Assembly (NCBI GenBank): GCA_025517485.1
Contig: JAOPKB010000002.1
Location: forward strand, 1-64,000
Direction of reading: 5' to 3'
DNA length: 64,000 nucleotides
From: Natronoglomus mannanivorans
Lineage (GTDB): Archaea; Halobacteriota; Halobacteria; Halobacteriales; Natrialbaceae
Position numbers and translations under genes: made by a program. Below the pieces are notes generated by a model. That model was not told where the DNA came from. It searched no databases and saw only the letters and a list, made by a program, of their open reading frames with translations. The first letter of the stretch is position 1. Each line of letters starts with the position of its first letter. Shown piece by piece: positions 38,716 through 46,701 of this stretch.

Positions 38716-38922
38716 TTGCACTTCTGTAATCTGGTACTGAGACAGGACGGAGGAACCGTCGTACGTCACCTCGACTCCATCGACTGATTTGGTGCTTCTT
38801 CACGTGCGGTTCGACGTATTGTACCGCGAGCGAACACCGTGAGCGAGCGGCTCTTTTGGTCGAGATTTTTGCTTCGAGCGGTTCGCTCTGCGAGCGAACC
38901 CGAGAAGTAAAAAGGTCGTTTC

Positions 38923-39120
38923 TTAGAATTCGTGCTCTACTTCGTCCTCGTCGGCTTTCTGGATGATGATCTTGCCGTCACGGACCCGGACGAATACCTC
39001 GTCGCCGATATCCATGCCCGCGACCTCGAGTTCGTCCTCGTGGAGGTTGAGGTGAACGTTGTGATAGTCACCGTTTTCGTCTTTGGCCCCGCTCGGACTC
39101 AACTTCTTTTTCCGTACCAT
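38923..39120 (-). CDS. AbrB/SpoVT-like small DNA-binding protein, 65 aa
   Basis: A short protein with a basic start (MVRKKKLSPSG) followed by a swapped-hairpin-like segment (MDIGDEVFVRVRDGKIIIQK) matching the AbrB/MazE fold, then an acidic tail. Such proteins bind DNA as dimers and act as transition-state or antitoxin-type regulators; no toxin gene is adjacent. An AT-rich TATACTTAAG at about 39152-39161 on the upstream side is a likely promoter. Confidence 0.75.
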   Translation of the reverse strand: MVRKKKLSPSGAKDENGDYHNVHLNLHEDELEVAGMDIGDEVFVRVRDGKIIIQKADEDEVEHEF

Positions 39121-39360
39121 CGCGGTATTCTACTCCGAACTTCGCCGTAGGATATACTTAAGTGTTTTCTACGCCTCATCGAGTGACTGTCTCGATCACG
39201 GACCACTCACGGTCGTCGAGCGACGACCCCGACGCCGTCTCCCACTGTTCGCCGTAGCGTGGCGAAGGCCACGCACTTAAAGATACCGACGCTTGCGGCC
39301 GATTTTCGGGGATATCTTTATGTCACGCCATGTGCTGAATTGACACGGAGGGCCAAAACC

Positions 39361-39669
39361 ATGGTACGTGAAGACGGTAAGCGAAACTTTGCACTGCGTG
39401 AATCGAGCGGTGACGAGTCGAGTGTGTTCTCCGGGAACACACCACGACAGGCTGCGCTGAAAGCAGCCCGGCGCCTCGAGCCGGGCTCGAGCGAAGACGC
39501 CGCGGAGAGAGTCGAGCTCAGACTCCGAGAGAAGGGAACTGACAAGGTTCACATCTACGACGGCTGGGCGTGGGAAGAGACCGCGCCGGACGACAAGCCC
39601 GACTGGATGCCAAGCGACATCACGGAGGCGAACGTCTCGAAGAAGGGTATCGAACACCTCGAGGAGTGA
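39361..39669 (+). CDS. Non-histone chromosomal protein MC1, 102 aa
   Basis: DNA-bending architectural protein. The MC1 signature is clear: FALRESSGDESSVFSGNTPR, then a run of AALKAARRL, then KVHIYDGWAWEE and a C-terminal DITEANVSKKGIEHLEE. The protein is monomeric and binds about 11-15 bp of DNA in its homologues. ATG 39361 is the only sensible start; TATCTTTATG about 40 bases upstream may be the promoter. Compared with Methanosarcina MC1 it is more acidic, as expected in a halophile. Confidence 0.93.
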   Translation: MVREDGKRNFALRESSGDESSVFSGNTPRQAALKAARRLEPGSSEDAAERVELRLREKGTDKVHIYDGWAWEETAPDDKPDWMPSDITEANVSKKGIEHLEE

Positions 39670-39846
39670 ACCGGAATCGCGACTGTTTTCTCGCTGTAGA
39701 CCCTCAAGCGGGTCGCTCGTTCGGGTCGGCTGTAAGCAATACCGCGCGTGAGAATTTGGTTCGAACGTCGTCTCATCGTACTCGTCTCGAGTGAAACGGT
39801 CCTGTACCGGCTCTGAATGTGCGGATAGACACACTTCTTGGAGTGC

Positions 39847-39905
39847 ATAATATGCATATAGTTGTTCGAGATGATATGGATAGGGTAAGAACTACGCTTA
39901 TATAT
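39847..39905 (+). promoter_or_regulatory. narK copy 1 promoter: ATAATA element and TATA box
   Basis: ATAATA at 39847 is followed by the 8-base palindrome TATGCATA (39851-39858) and a TATA-like CTTATATAT at 39897-39905. ATAATA lies 86 bases and the TATA box about 32 bases before the leader ORF ATG at 39933. The same two elements recur at the same distances before the other two narK copies. Confidence 0.6.
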
Positions 39906-39932
39906 CCCCACACGTCCAGATCTATCCAGCAC

Positions 39933-40064
39933 ATGTTGGCCGAAATCAACTGTATTGATAGAAATCCAGACGAATGTCGAGTTGTGGGCGGGTGTATCGA
40001 GACGAACGAATCGGGATCGGTTCGTCCGAACGATGTTGCGAGTTCGGACGGTGAGTGGAGATGA
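39933..40064 (+). CDS. Leader ORF upstream of narK copy 1, 43 aa
   Basis: Opens at an ATG about 32 bases after a TATA box and ends with TGA overlapping the transporter ATG (ATGA junction), which would couple translation. The peptide (start [15 protein letters not shown]) has three Cys and is acidic at the end; no homology is apparent to me. It may be just an open 5' leader. The matching positions of leader ORFs before all three copies are the reason to list it. Confidence 0.35.
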   Translation: MLAEINCIDRNPDECRVVGGCIETNESGSVRPNDVASSDGEWR

Positions 40065-41380
40065 TCGACGGCAAGTGGCGGACGCTCTTGCTCGCGACGG
40101 CGATGTTCAACCTGGGATTCGTTATCTGGTTCTCGTTCGCACCGTTCACCGGTGGGATCGCCGACGAGTTCGGGCTCACAGTCGCCCAACTCGGGATTGT
40201 CGCGAGCGCGGCGATCGTAGCCGTACCGATCGGACGCATCCTCATCGGACCGCTCACCGATCGCTACGGAGCACCCGTCACTGCCGGATTCACGCTGGTC
40301 ACCGTCGGCATCTTCTCGATCATCAGCGCCTACGCCCAGACCTACGAAGTGTTCACGGTCTCGCGAGTCATCGCCTCGCTGGCGGGGATCACGTTCGTCA
40401 TCGGCATCCAGCACGTCGCCGAGTGGTTCGAAGAGGAAAATCTCGGACTGGCGGAGGGCGTCTTCGCCGGCGTCGGGAACGCCGGTGCAGGACTGGGTGC
40501 GTACTTCACGCTCCCACGCATTTTCGGCGAAGGATGGTCGGGACCGCTGTTCGCGACGAACTGGCGAGCAGCGTTCTTCTACACCGGCGTTCTCGCGATC
40601 GTTCTCGGGATCGTCTACTACGTGTTCGGCGAGGCGGCCAAGAGTGAGGAAAAACGACTCGCGACCAAACAGAGTACCACGCTAAAACAGTGGCTCTACA
40701 TCTCCACCCGCTACGGCGCGGTCGTCCTCTCGGTCGCTTACGTCATGACCTTCGGCCTCGAGCTCGCGATGAACGGCTGGCTGGGCACCTACTACCGCGA
40801 GGCGTTCGGCCAGGGCGATCTCGTCATCGCCGCAACGTTCGCAGCGACGTTCTCGATCGCGGCCGGCCTACTGCGGCCGATCGGCGGCTACGTCAGCGAC
40901 GTCGTCGCGCGCAGGGAGAAAGACATCCTCCCGTGGTTCGAGGGCCGCTACCGCGAGCAGTGGACGTTCGCGACGCTCGTGTTCGTCGTGTGTACGATGT
41001 TCGGGATGACCGCCGCAGGACTCACGGGGAACATCTACATCGCCGTCGTCGCCGGCTTCTTCGTCGGCCTCGGATGTGCGTTCTCCGAGGGTGCGATCTT
41101 CGCGCAGGTCCCCGCGATGTTCCCGAACAGCGCGGGAAGCGTCGCCGGGATCGTCGGTGGCATCGGTACCGTCGGTGGGGTCGTCTATCCGCTCGCGTTC
41201 GCTGCGCCGTTCCTGCCGAACCTCCACGTCGGCTACGCCATCGTTGGCGCCACGATGATCCCGATTCTGGTCCTGAGCGCGTGGGTCTTCCAGCCCCACA
41301 TCGCCGAGGAGGCGACGACCGGTGGCTGGTTCGTCAGTGATCCCGGAACGTCCGTTGACACCGTCGTTGCAGACGACTGA
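40061..41380 (+). CDS. NarK-type nitrate/nitrite transporter, copy 1, 439 aa
   Basis: Twelve-helix major facilitator of the nitrate/nitrite porter family. Early helix 1 has [16 protein letters not shown]. The first nitrate signature region is [20 protein letters not shown], and the second is [20 protein letters not shown] conserved cytoplasmic loop contains [21 protein letters not shown] 40061 is chosen because the preceding in-frame codons are non-ATG and overlap the leader ORF. No nitrate or nitrite reductase gene is in the window, so import versus export cannot be assigned. Confidence 0.92.
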   Translation: MIDGKWRTLLLATAMFNLGFVIWFSFAPFTGGIADEFGLTVAQLGIVASAAIVAVPIGRILIGPLTDRYGAPVTAGFTLVTVGIFSIISAYAQTYEVFTVSRVIASLAGITFVIGIQHVAEWFEEENLGLAEGVFAGVGNAGAGLGAYFTLPRIFGEGWSGPLFATNWRAAFFYTGVLAIVLGIVYYVFGEAAKSEEKRLATKQSTTLKQWLYISTRYGAVVLSVAYVMTFGLELAMNGWLGTYYREAFGQGDLVIAATFAATFSIAAGLLRPIGGYVSDVVARREKDILPWFEGRYREQWTFATLVFVVCTMFGMTAAGLTGNIYIAVVAGFFVGLGCAFSEGAIFAQVPAMFPNSAGSVAGIVGGIGTVGGVVYPLAFAAPFLPNLHVGYAIVGATMIPILVLSAWVFQPHIAEEATTGGWFVSDPGTSVDTVVADD

Positions 41381-41809
41381 ACAGTCACGAATGGACGGCA
41401 TTCGGTTCGTGTTTTACGTTCGGCGTTCGTTTCACGAACGTCTCGCATCGAGGCCCCTCCAGCGTCGAGACTTCGGGTAGCAGGGTCGGTGATCGAGGTC
41501 CGTGGTTCGATATTTGTCTCGGAGAGACCTCGAGCGATCTATCACGAAGAAAGACGGGCCGAGACAGGAGACCAGTACATCGGTACGTAATTGCGACGAG
41601 TAAACGTGGCACCGAGACGAGGTTTCTACAAACATCTGGAGAATCGATATTTATTCGTCGATTAGCTGAACGGAAAGATGGATTTTCCAGAGGACGATGA
41701 CGACCGTGAATTCCTTATACGTGATAATACATACGAGGTTATCTTCCATTGTGAGGATATACTAATAATTAGGCTTATACGTGACCGTCCACCCACCATA
41801 GTATAAGAT
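41381..41809. other. 429-base gap between narK copies 1 and 2
   Basis: The first 300 bases show no supportable gene. The last 100 bases are AT-rich and hold the copy 2 promoter, including an 11-base direct repeat CTTATACGTGA at 41714-41724 and 41774-41784, exactly 60 bases apart. Confidence 0.6.
41713..41780 (+). promoter_or_regulatory. narK copy 2 promoter block
   Basis: CCTTATA at 41713, ATAATAC at 41724 and TTATCT shortly after form a block also present before copy 3 (43430-43463) with the same order. The TATA-like CTTATAC at 41774-41780 is about 33 bases before the leader ORF ATG at 41810. The direct repeat CTTATACGTGA overlaps both ends. Confidence 0.6.
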
Positions 41810-41968
41810 ATGTTGACGAAGGGTCGCATTCGTCGCGTAAGGGAGAACAAACGTGCCCTCAAATCGGGTGACGATGGATCGAGTGGTCGATGGAACAAAT
41901 CGACCGAGACGAGTGCAGCGCAGTACCGGTCACAGGTGGACCGTCACACGGGGGGTGATTCGGCATGA
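41810..41968 (+). CDS. Leader ORF upstream of narK copy 2, 52 aa
   Basis: Starts at an ATG at the expected transcription start and its TGA overlaps the copy 2 ATG (ATGA). The peptide (start [20 protein letters not shown]) is basic and hydrophilic. It has no clear similarity to the copy 1 or copy 3 leader peptides, so conservation, if any, is of position rather than sequence. Confidence 0.35.
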   Translation: MLTKGRIRRVRENKRALKSGDDGSSGRWNKSTETSAAQYRSQVDRHTGGDSA

Positions 41969-43284
41969 TCGCCGGGAAGTGGCGAAACCTGTTGCTCGCG
42001 ACGGCGATGTTCAACCTGGGATTCGTCATCTGGTTCTCGTTCGCGCCGTTCACCGGCGAAATCGCCGACGAGTTCGGACTCTCGGTCGCCCAGCTCGGAA
42101 TCGTCTCGAGTGCGGCCGTCATCGCCGTTCCGCTCGGGCGGATCATCATCGGACCGTTGACCGACAAGTTTGGTGCGCCGGTGACGGCCAGTTGTACGCT
42201 GGTGACCGTCGGCATCTTCTCGATCATCAGCGCCTACGCCCAGACCTACGAGGTGTTCACGGTCTCACGAGTCATCGCCTCGCTGGCGGGGATCACGTTC
42301 GTTATCGGCATCCAGCACGTCGCCGAGTGGTTCGAAGAGGAGAACCTCGGGTTGGCGGAAGGCGTCTTCGCCGGCGTCGGGAACGCCGGTGCAGGACTGG
42401 GTGCGTACTTCACGCTCCCACGGATCTTCGGTGAGGGATACGTCGGCCCACTGTTCGACGCCAACTGGCGAGCAGCCTTCTTTTACACCGGTGTGCTCGC
42501 GATCGTCCTCGGAATCGTCTACTTCGTGTTCGGCCAGGCCGCAAAGAGCGAAGAAAAACGCCAGGCGACCAAAGAGGGAGTCAGCGCACAGCAGTGGCTC
42601 TACATCGCCACCCGCCACGGCGCCGTCGTCCTCTCGGCGGCCTACATCATGACCTTCGGCCTCGAGGTCGCGATGAACGGCTGGCTCGGTACGTACTACC
42701 GCGAAGGGTTCGGACAGGGTGACATCGTGATCGCGGCGACGTTCGCGGCGACGTTCTCGATCGCGGCCGGCTTACTGCGGCCGCTGGGCGGCTACATCAG
42801 TGACGTCGTCGCGCGCAGGGAGAAAGACATCCTCCCGTGGTTCGAGGGCCGCTACCGCGAGCAGTGGACGTTCGCGACGCTCGTGTTCGTCGTGTGTACG
42901 ATGTTCGGAATGACCGCAGCCGGGCTCACGGGCAATATCTACATCGCCGTCGTCGCCGGCTTCTTCGTCGGCGTGGGCTGTGCGTTCTCCGAGGGGGCGA
43001 TCTTCGCGCAGGTCCCCGCGATGTTCCCGGACAACTCGGGAACCGTCGCCGGCGTCGTCGGCGGCATCGGAACGATCGGTGGTTCCGTCTACCCGCTCGT
43101 GTTCGCCGCACCGTTCCTCCCGAACCTCCACACTGGGTACGCGATCGTTGGCGCCACGATGATCCCAATTCTGGTCCTGAGTGCGTGGGTCTTCCAGCCC
43201 CACATCGCCGAGGAGGCGACGACCGGTGGCTGGTTCGTCGACGAACCGCACACGGCGACGAACACCGTCGCGGCGGACGACTAG
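41965..43284 (+). CDS. NarK-type nitrate/nitrite transporter, copy 2, 439 aa
   Basis: Very close paralogue of copy 1 over the whole length, with the same signature motifs ([38 protein letters not shown]). DNA identity is patchy: 107 bases (42802-42908) match copy 1 exactly, whereas other segments differ at third codon positions. That pattern suggests gene conversion or selection on that loop. It is transcribed in the same direction with its own promoter. Confidence 0.92.
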   Translation: MIAGKWRNLLLATAMFNLGFVIWFSFAPFTGEIADEFGLSVAQLGIVSSAAVIAVPLGRIIIGPLTDKFGAPVTASCTLVTVGIFSIISAYAQTYEVFTVSRVIASLAGITFVIGIQHVAEWFEEENLGLAEGVFAGVGNAGAGLGAYFTLPRIFGEGYVGPLFDANWRAAFFYTGVLAIVLGIVYFVFGQAAKSEEKRQATKEGVSAQQWLYIATRHGAVVLSAAYIMTFGLEVAMNGWLGTYYREGFGQGDIVIAATFAATFSIAAGLLRPLGGYISDVVARREKDILPWFEGRYREQWTFATLVFVVCTMFGMTAAGLTGNIYIAVVAGFFVGVGCAFSEGAIFAQVPAMFPDNSGTVAGVVGGIGTIGGSVYPLVFAAPFLPNLHTGYAIVGATMIPILVLSAWVFQPHIAEEATTGGWFVDEPHTATNTVAADD

Positions 43285-43429
43285 GCGAACACGACTCGAG
43301 TTCCGCTCGTACGACCGGGTTTCGACGAGCGCCACCTCGAGCCGAGATTTCTGTCGAATCGTCACTCGAGTCGTCGTCGTTCGAAACGACAGGTCGAATA
43401 AGCGGAGAGAAGGCGAAGAGTTCCCCAGT

Positions 43430-43497
43430 CCTTATATCCAATAATACTCGAGGGGTTATCTGATACTGTATGGATGTTTCAACAAATGAGTTTATAG
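43430..43497 (+). promoter_or_regulatory. narK copy 3 promoter block
   Basis: CCTTATA at 43430, ATAATAC at 43441, CGAGG, then GTTATCT mirror the copy 2 block. The TATA-like GTTTATAG at 43490-43497 is about 35 bases before the leader ORF ATG at 43529; ATAATA is 88 bases before it. Confidence 0.6.
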
Positions 43498-43528
43498 GAG
43501 GCGATCAGTACAACACTATACAGAATAT

Positions 43529-43675
43529 ATGGATGTATATCTGGTTCCTCGAGTGAAAAGCGGCCAAACGTCGTCCACCCACTCTGGCCGACGGGAATAC
43601 CGTGACACGGGCGATCCGATAGAGAACGGAGACGGGGCCAGAACGGACGCTGTCGTTCCATCCGAGAGACGGTGA
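43529..43675 (+). CDS. Leader ORF upstream of narK copy 3, 48 aa
   Basis: Begins at ATG 43529 inside AATATATGG and ends 6 bases before the copy 3 ATG. The peptide (start MDVYLVPRVKSGQTSS) is hydrophilic. Evidence is positional only: same order of ATAATA element, TATA box, ATG and adjacent transporter as in the other two copies. Confidence 0.3.
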   Translation: MDVYLVPRVKSGQTSSTHSGRREYRDTGDPIENGDGARTDAVVPSERR

Positions 43676-43681
43676 GTACCG

Positions 43682-44998
43682 ATGCGGATGACCAAGTGGC
43701 GGACGCTCCTGCTGGCGACCGCCGGACTCAACCTCTCGTTTCTGATCTGGTTCTCCTTCGCCCCGTTTATGGGCGCGATCAGCGACGATTTCGGACTCTC
43801 GATGGGGGCGGTAGGAATTCTGGTGAGCGCCGCGATGTGGATGGCGCCGGCCGGTCGGGTCGTCACCGGTTGGCTCTCCGACCGCTGGGGTGCGACGACG
43901 GTGTTCGGTATCGTGCTCGTGTACGTCGGCATATTTTCGATCGCGAGTGCGTTCGTCAGTTCCTACTGGCTGTTCTTCCTCCTTCGACTGATCGTCGGGA
44001 CGGCCGGCATCACGTTCGTCGTCGGCATCCAGCACGTCGCCCAGTGGTTCGATGAATCGCAAGTCGGCACCGCGGAGGGCATCTACGCGGGGATCGGGAA
44101 CGCCGGCGCGGGTGTCGGTGCACTGGCACTTCCCTTCCTCTTCGGCGCGAACTGGCGAGCGGCGTTCATCTGGACCGGGGCTCTCTCGGTCGTCCTCGGC
44201 ATCGTCTACTACGTCGTCGGCGAGGACGCCGCGACGCAGGCTGCCGCCGAGGAGGCCGCGGAGGGCGCGACCCTGCGGAGCCTCGCTCACGTCGGCACTC
44301 GCTACGGCGTCGTCGCCCTCTCCTTTGCGTACTTCATGAGCTTCGGGCTGGTGTTGGCGATGAACGGCTGGCTGCCGACGTACTTCGACATCGGCTTCGA
44401 CTCGAGCGTCGCACTCGCCGGTGCCTTCGCCGCGGTATTCGGGATTACGACCGGCGTCCTCCGACCGCTCGGCGGCTACATCAGTGACGTGCTGATGCGC
44501 CGCGAGCGCGACATTTTGCCCGTCTTCCGTGGACGGTACCGCGAGCAGTGGACGTTCGTCTGTCTGTGTTCGGTCGTCGTCTTGCTCTGTGTGATGACGG
44601 TCGCCGGGCAGACCGGAAACGTCGTCCTCGTGGTCGCGGTCACCGCCCTGCTCGGAACCGCCTGCGGCTGGGCCGGCGGCGCGATCTTCGCGCAGGTTCC
44701 GGACATGTTCCCCAACCGAACCGGAGCCGCCGCGGGCGCAGTCGGCGGCATCGGCACCGTCGGCGGGATCGGCTACCCGCTCGTCTACTCGGCCATGGCC
44801 GACGTCCAGACCACCTACTCGGGATACACCGTCGACGTCCACACGGGATACGTCGTCGTCGCCGCGACGATGCTCCCCATCATCCTGGCCAACGCCTGGG
44901 TGTTCCGCCCGGAGATCGCCGCTCGAGCGAATGTCGACGGATTCTCCCTGTTCGGCACCGAAGAGCCAGTTTCCGCGGCGAATCCGGCTGACGATTGA
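43682..44998 (+). CDS. NarK-type nitrate/nitrite transporter, copy 3, 438 aa
   Basis: More divergent member of the tandem family. It keeps [37 protein letters not shown] and [19 protein letters not shown], the nitrate/nitrite porter signatures, and the [18 protein letters not shown] loop. Near the C-terminus it has a periplasmic insertion ([17 protein letters not shown]) that the other copies lack. MRM at the start offers a second ATG at 43688. Confidence 0.92.
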   Translation: MRMTKWRTLLLATAGLNLSFLIWFSFAPFMGAISDDFGLSMGAVGILVSAAMWMAPAGRVVTGWLSDRWGATTVFGIVLVYVGIFSIASAFVSSYWLFFLLRLIVGTAGITFVVGIQHVAQWFDESQVGTAEGIYAGIGNAGAGVGALALPFLFGANWRAAFIWTGALSVVLGIVYYVVGEDAATQAAAEEAAEGATLRSLAHVGTRYGVVALSFAYFMSFGLVLAMNGWLPTYFDIGFDSSVALAGAFAAVFGITTGVLRPLGGYISDVLMRRERDILPVFRGRYREQWTFVCLCSVVVLLCVMTVAGQTGNVVLVVAVTALLGTACGWAGGAIFAQVPDMFPNRTGAAAGAVGGIGTVGGIGYPLVYSAMADVQTTYSGYTVDVHTGYVVVAATMLPIILANAWVFRPEIAARANVDGFSLFGTEEPVSAANPADD

Positions 44999-45151
44999 CG
45001 GAGTGCAGACCGGTCTCGAATTCGGGTCACTCTGTCGCGTTCGTCCCATTATTCGTCCACCACTCTCTACACCGCACACTGCACCATCCATCCTCCACAC
45101 TCCACCCACCACCCGACGGCCTTTTGGGCCGGAACCCGTTAGAAGACGGCA

Positions 45152-45958
45152 ATGACGGCAATCACGCTCGGTCCCGAAGGAACCTACTCACATCGAGCAG
45201 CGCGTGCGATCGACGACGACATCGACTTCGCACAGTCGTTCATGGCCATCGTCGAGGCCGTCTCGAACGGCGAGTACGACTACGGGATCATTCCCGTCGA
45301 GAACAGTATCGAGGGGAGCGTCACCGAGAGTTTAGACGCCGTCGCGGAGTACGACGTCGCGGTCGTCCGCGAGATCATCACGCCGATCAGACACGCGCTG
45401 CTCGCGCAGGGACCCGAGTTCGACACCGTCGCCAGTCACTCCCAGGCGCTGGCACAGTGTCGGAGCTACCTCGAGCGCGAGTACCCCGACGCGGAACTCG
45501 AGGCCGTCGCGAGTACGGCCCGCGGCGTCGAACGGGCCCGGGACGATCCGACGGTCGCGGGGATCGGCCACCCGGACAACGGCGGCGACGGGCTAGAAGT
45601 CCTCGCCGAAGACATTCAGGACCAGACCTCGAACGCGACCCGCTTCTTCGCGCTCGCGCCGGCCTCGGAGCGCTCGGAGGGTGGCGGGAAGACCTCGCTG
45701 GTCGTCTACCCCGACGCCAACTACCCCGGCCTCCTGTTGGAACTGCTCGAGCCCTTCGCCGACCGTGACATCAACCTGACCCGCGTCGAGTCCCGCCCGA
45801 GCGGGGAGCGACTGGGCGACTACGTCTTCCACATCGACGTCGCCGCCGGCCACTACGAAGCGCGGACGAAGGAGGCGATCGAAGATCTCGAGGCACTCTC
45901 GGAAGACGGCTGGGTGCGGTGGCTGGGGTCGTACGACACCGAGCACGTCGTGGAGTGA
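45152..45958 (+). CDS. pheA: Prephenate dehydratase, 268 aa
   Basis: Makes phenylpyruvate in phenylalanine synthesis. The catalytic part runs from ITLGPEGTYSHRAA through PVENSIEGSVTESLD; the Thr-Arg-Phe motif is SNATRFFAL. A C-terminal ACT domain (KTSLVVYPDANYPGLLLELL; LTRVESRPSG) would bind phenylalanine for feedback inhibition. The protein is monofunctional, with no chorismate mutase part. Confidence 0.95.
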   Translation: MTAITLGPEGTYSHRAARAIDDDIDFAQSFMAIVEAVSNGEYDYGIIPVENSIEGSVTESLDAVAEYDVAVVREIITPIRHALLAQGPEFDTVASHSQALAQCRSYLEREYPDAELEAVASTARGVERARDDPTVAGIGHPDNGGDGLEVLAEDIQDQTSNATRFFALAPASERSEGGGKTSLVVYPDANYPGLLLELLEPFADRDINLTRVESRPSGERLGDYVFHIDVAAGHYEARTKEAIEDLEALSEDGWVRWLGSYDTEHVVE

Positions 45959-46043
45959 TCGGCGAGAACCGACCGACGGCGTCGACGATCCTGTCCTCGT
46001 TCGACGGGCAGAATTTATGCCCGTCCGCGACCTACCGAACAGT

Positions 46044-46559
46044 ATGCGACGCAATCCGTTCGAAGAACTCGAGGAGATGCTCGACCGCGTCAGCCGACAG
46101 GTCGAAGAGGGGATGGCGAGCGGAACCGGCTTTCCGGTGCCGGGGTCGATCGCCGTCGACGTCGCCGACTACGACGACGAGTACGTCGTCACGGCGGATC
46201 TGCCGGGCTACGAGATCGACGACATCGAGTTGACGCTGTCGGAGGGGACGCTGCGACTCGAGGCCGAGCGTGAGCGCGAGCAGGAGTCGACCTCGGACCC
46301 GGAACTCGAGTCCGGAACTGAATCTGAATCTGAATCTGAATCCGATTCCGACTCCGAGATAGCGGTCGGACACAGCCCGAAGAGCGAAAGTCGCTACCTG
46401 CGCCGCGAGCGGACCCACCGGTCGGTGAAACGACGGATCCGCCTCCCGGAGCCGGTCGAGGAGGACGACGTTTCGGCGTCGTACACCAACGGCGTGCTGA
46501 CGGTGACGTTGCCGAAGGTCTCGGCCGACGAGGGATCGAAACAGATCGACATCGAGTGA
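46044..46559 (+). CDS. Hsp20/alpha-crystallin small heat-shock protein with acidic insert, 171 aa
   Basis: ATP-independent chaperone. The alpha-crystallin domain begins at VDVADYDDEYVVTADLPGYE; after GTLRLEAERERE an insert of about 40 residues rich in Glu/Ser/Asp interrupts the dimerisation loop before RYLRRERTHRSVKRRIRLPE. The final GVLTVTLPK carries the conserved strand motif. ATG 46044 is preferred because AATTTATGC at 46013-46021 looks like its TATA box; using the ATG inside that box (46017) would add nine residues. Confidence 0.9.
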   Translation: MRRNPFEELEEMLDRVSRQVEEGMASGTGFPVPGSIAVDVADYDDEYVVTADLPGYEIDDIELTLSEGTLRLEAEREREQESTSDPELESGTESESESESDSDSEIAVGHSPKSESRYLRRERTHRSVKRRIRLPEPVEEDDVSASYTNGVLTVTLPKVSADEGSKQIDIE

Positions 46560-46701
46560 GCGACCCGTATCGCGGCGTCGAGTCGAGTCGCGGCTCGGAC
46601 GCCACATCGAACGCCGTCATTCTCGAGCGGGCGGACACCCGCGAAAACGATAGTCGTATGGAAAGCTATAGGGCGGCTTCTCGTCCACATCGATACAAGA
46701 G

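Noticed and set aside
39847..39905. NarO/FNR-type inverted site before narK copy 1
   Set aside because: The TATGCATA palindrome is unique to copy 1 and does not match a known haloarchaeal CGAAC-type half-site pair, so no regulator is named.
41810..43675. Leader ORFs as related peptides
   Set aside because: The three leader peptides show no shared motif. Only their position is shared, so I do not claim a peptide family.
43505..45112. Long minus-strand open frame (over 500 codons) opposite narK copy 3
   Set aside because: The plus strand has a clear transporter with all family motifs. The minus frame gives low-complexity Asp/Gly/Arg-rich sequence, as expected opposite a GC-rich gene.
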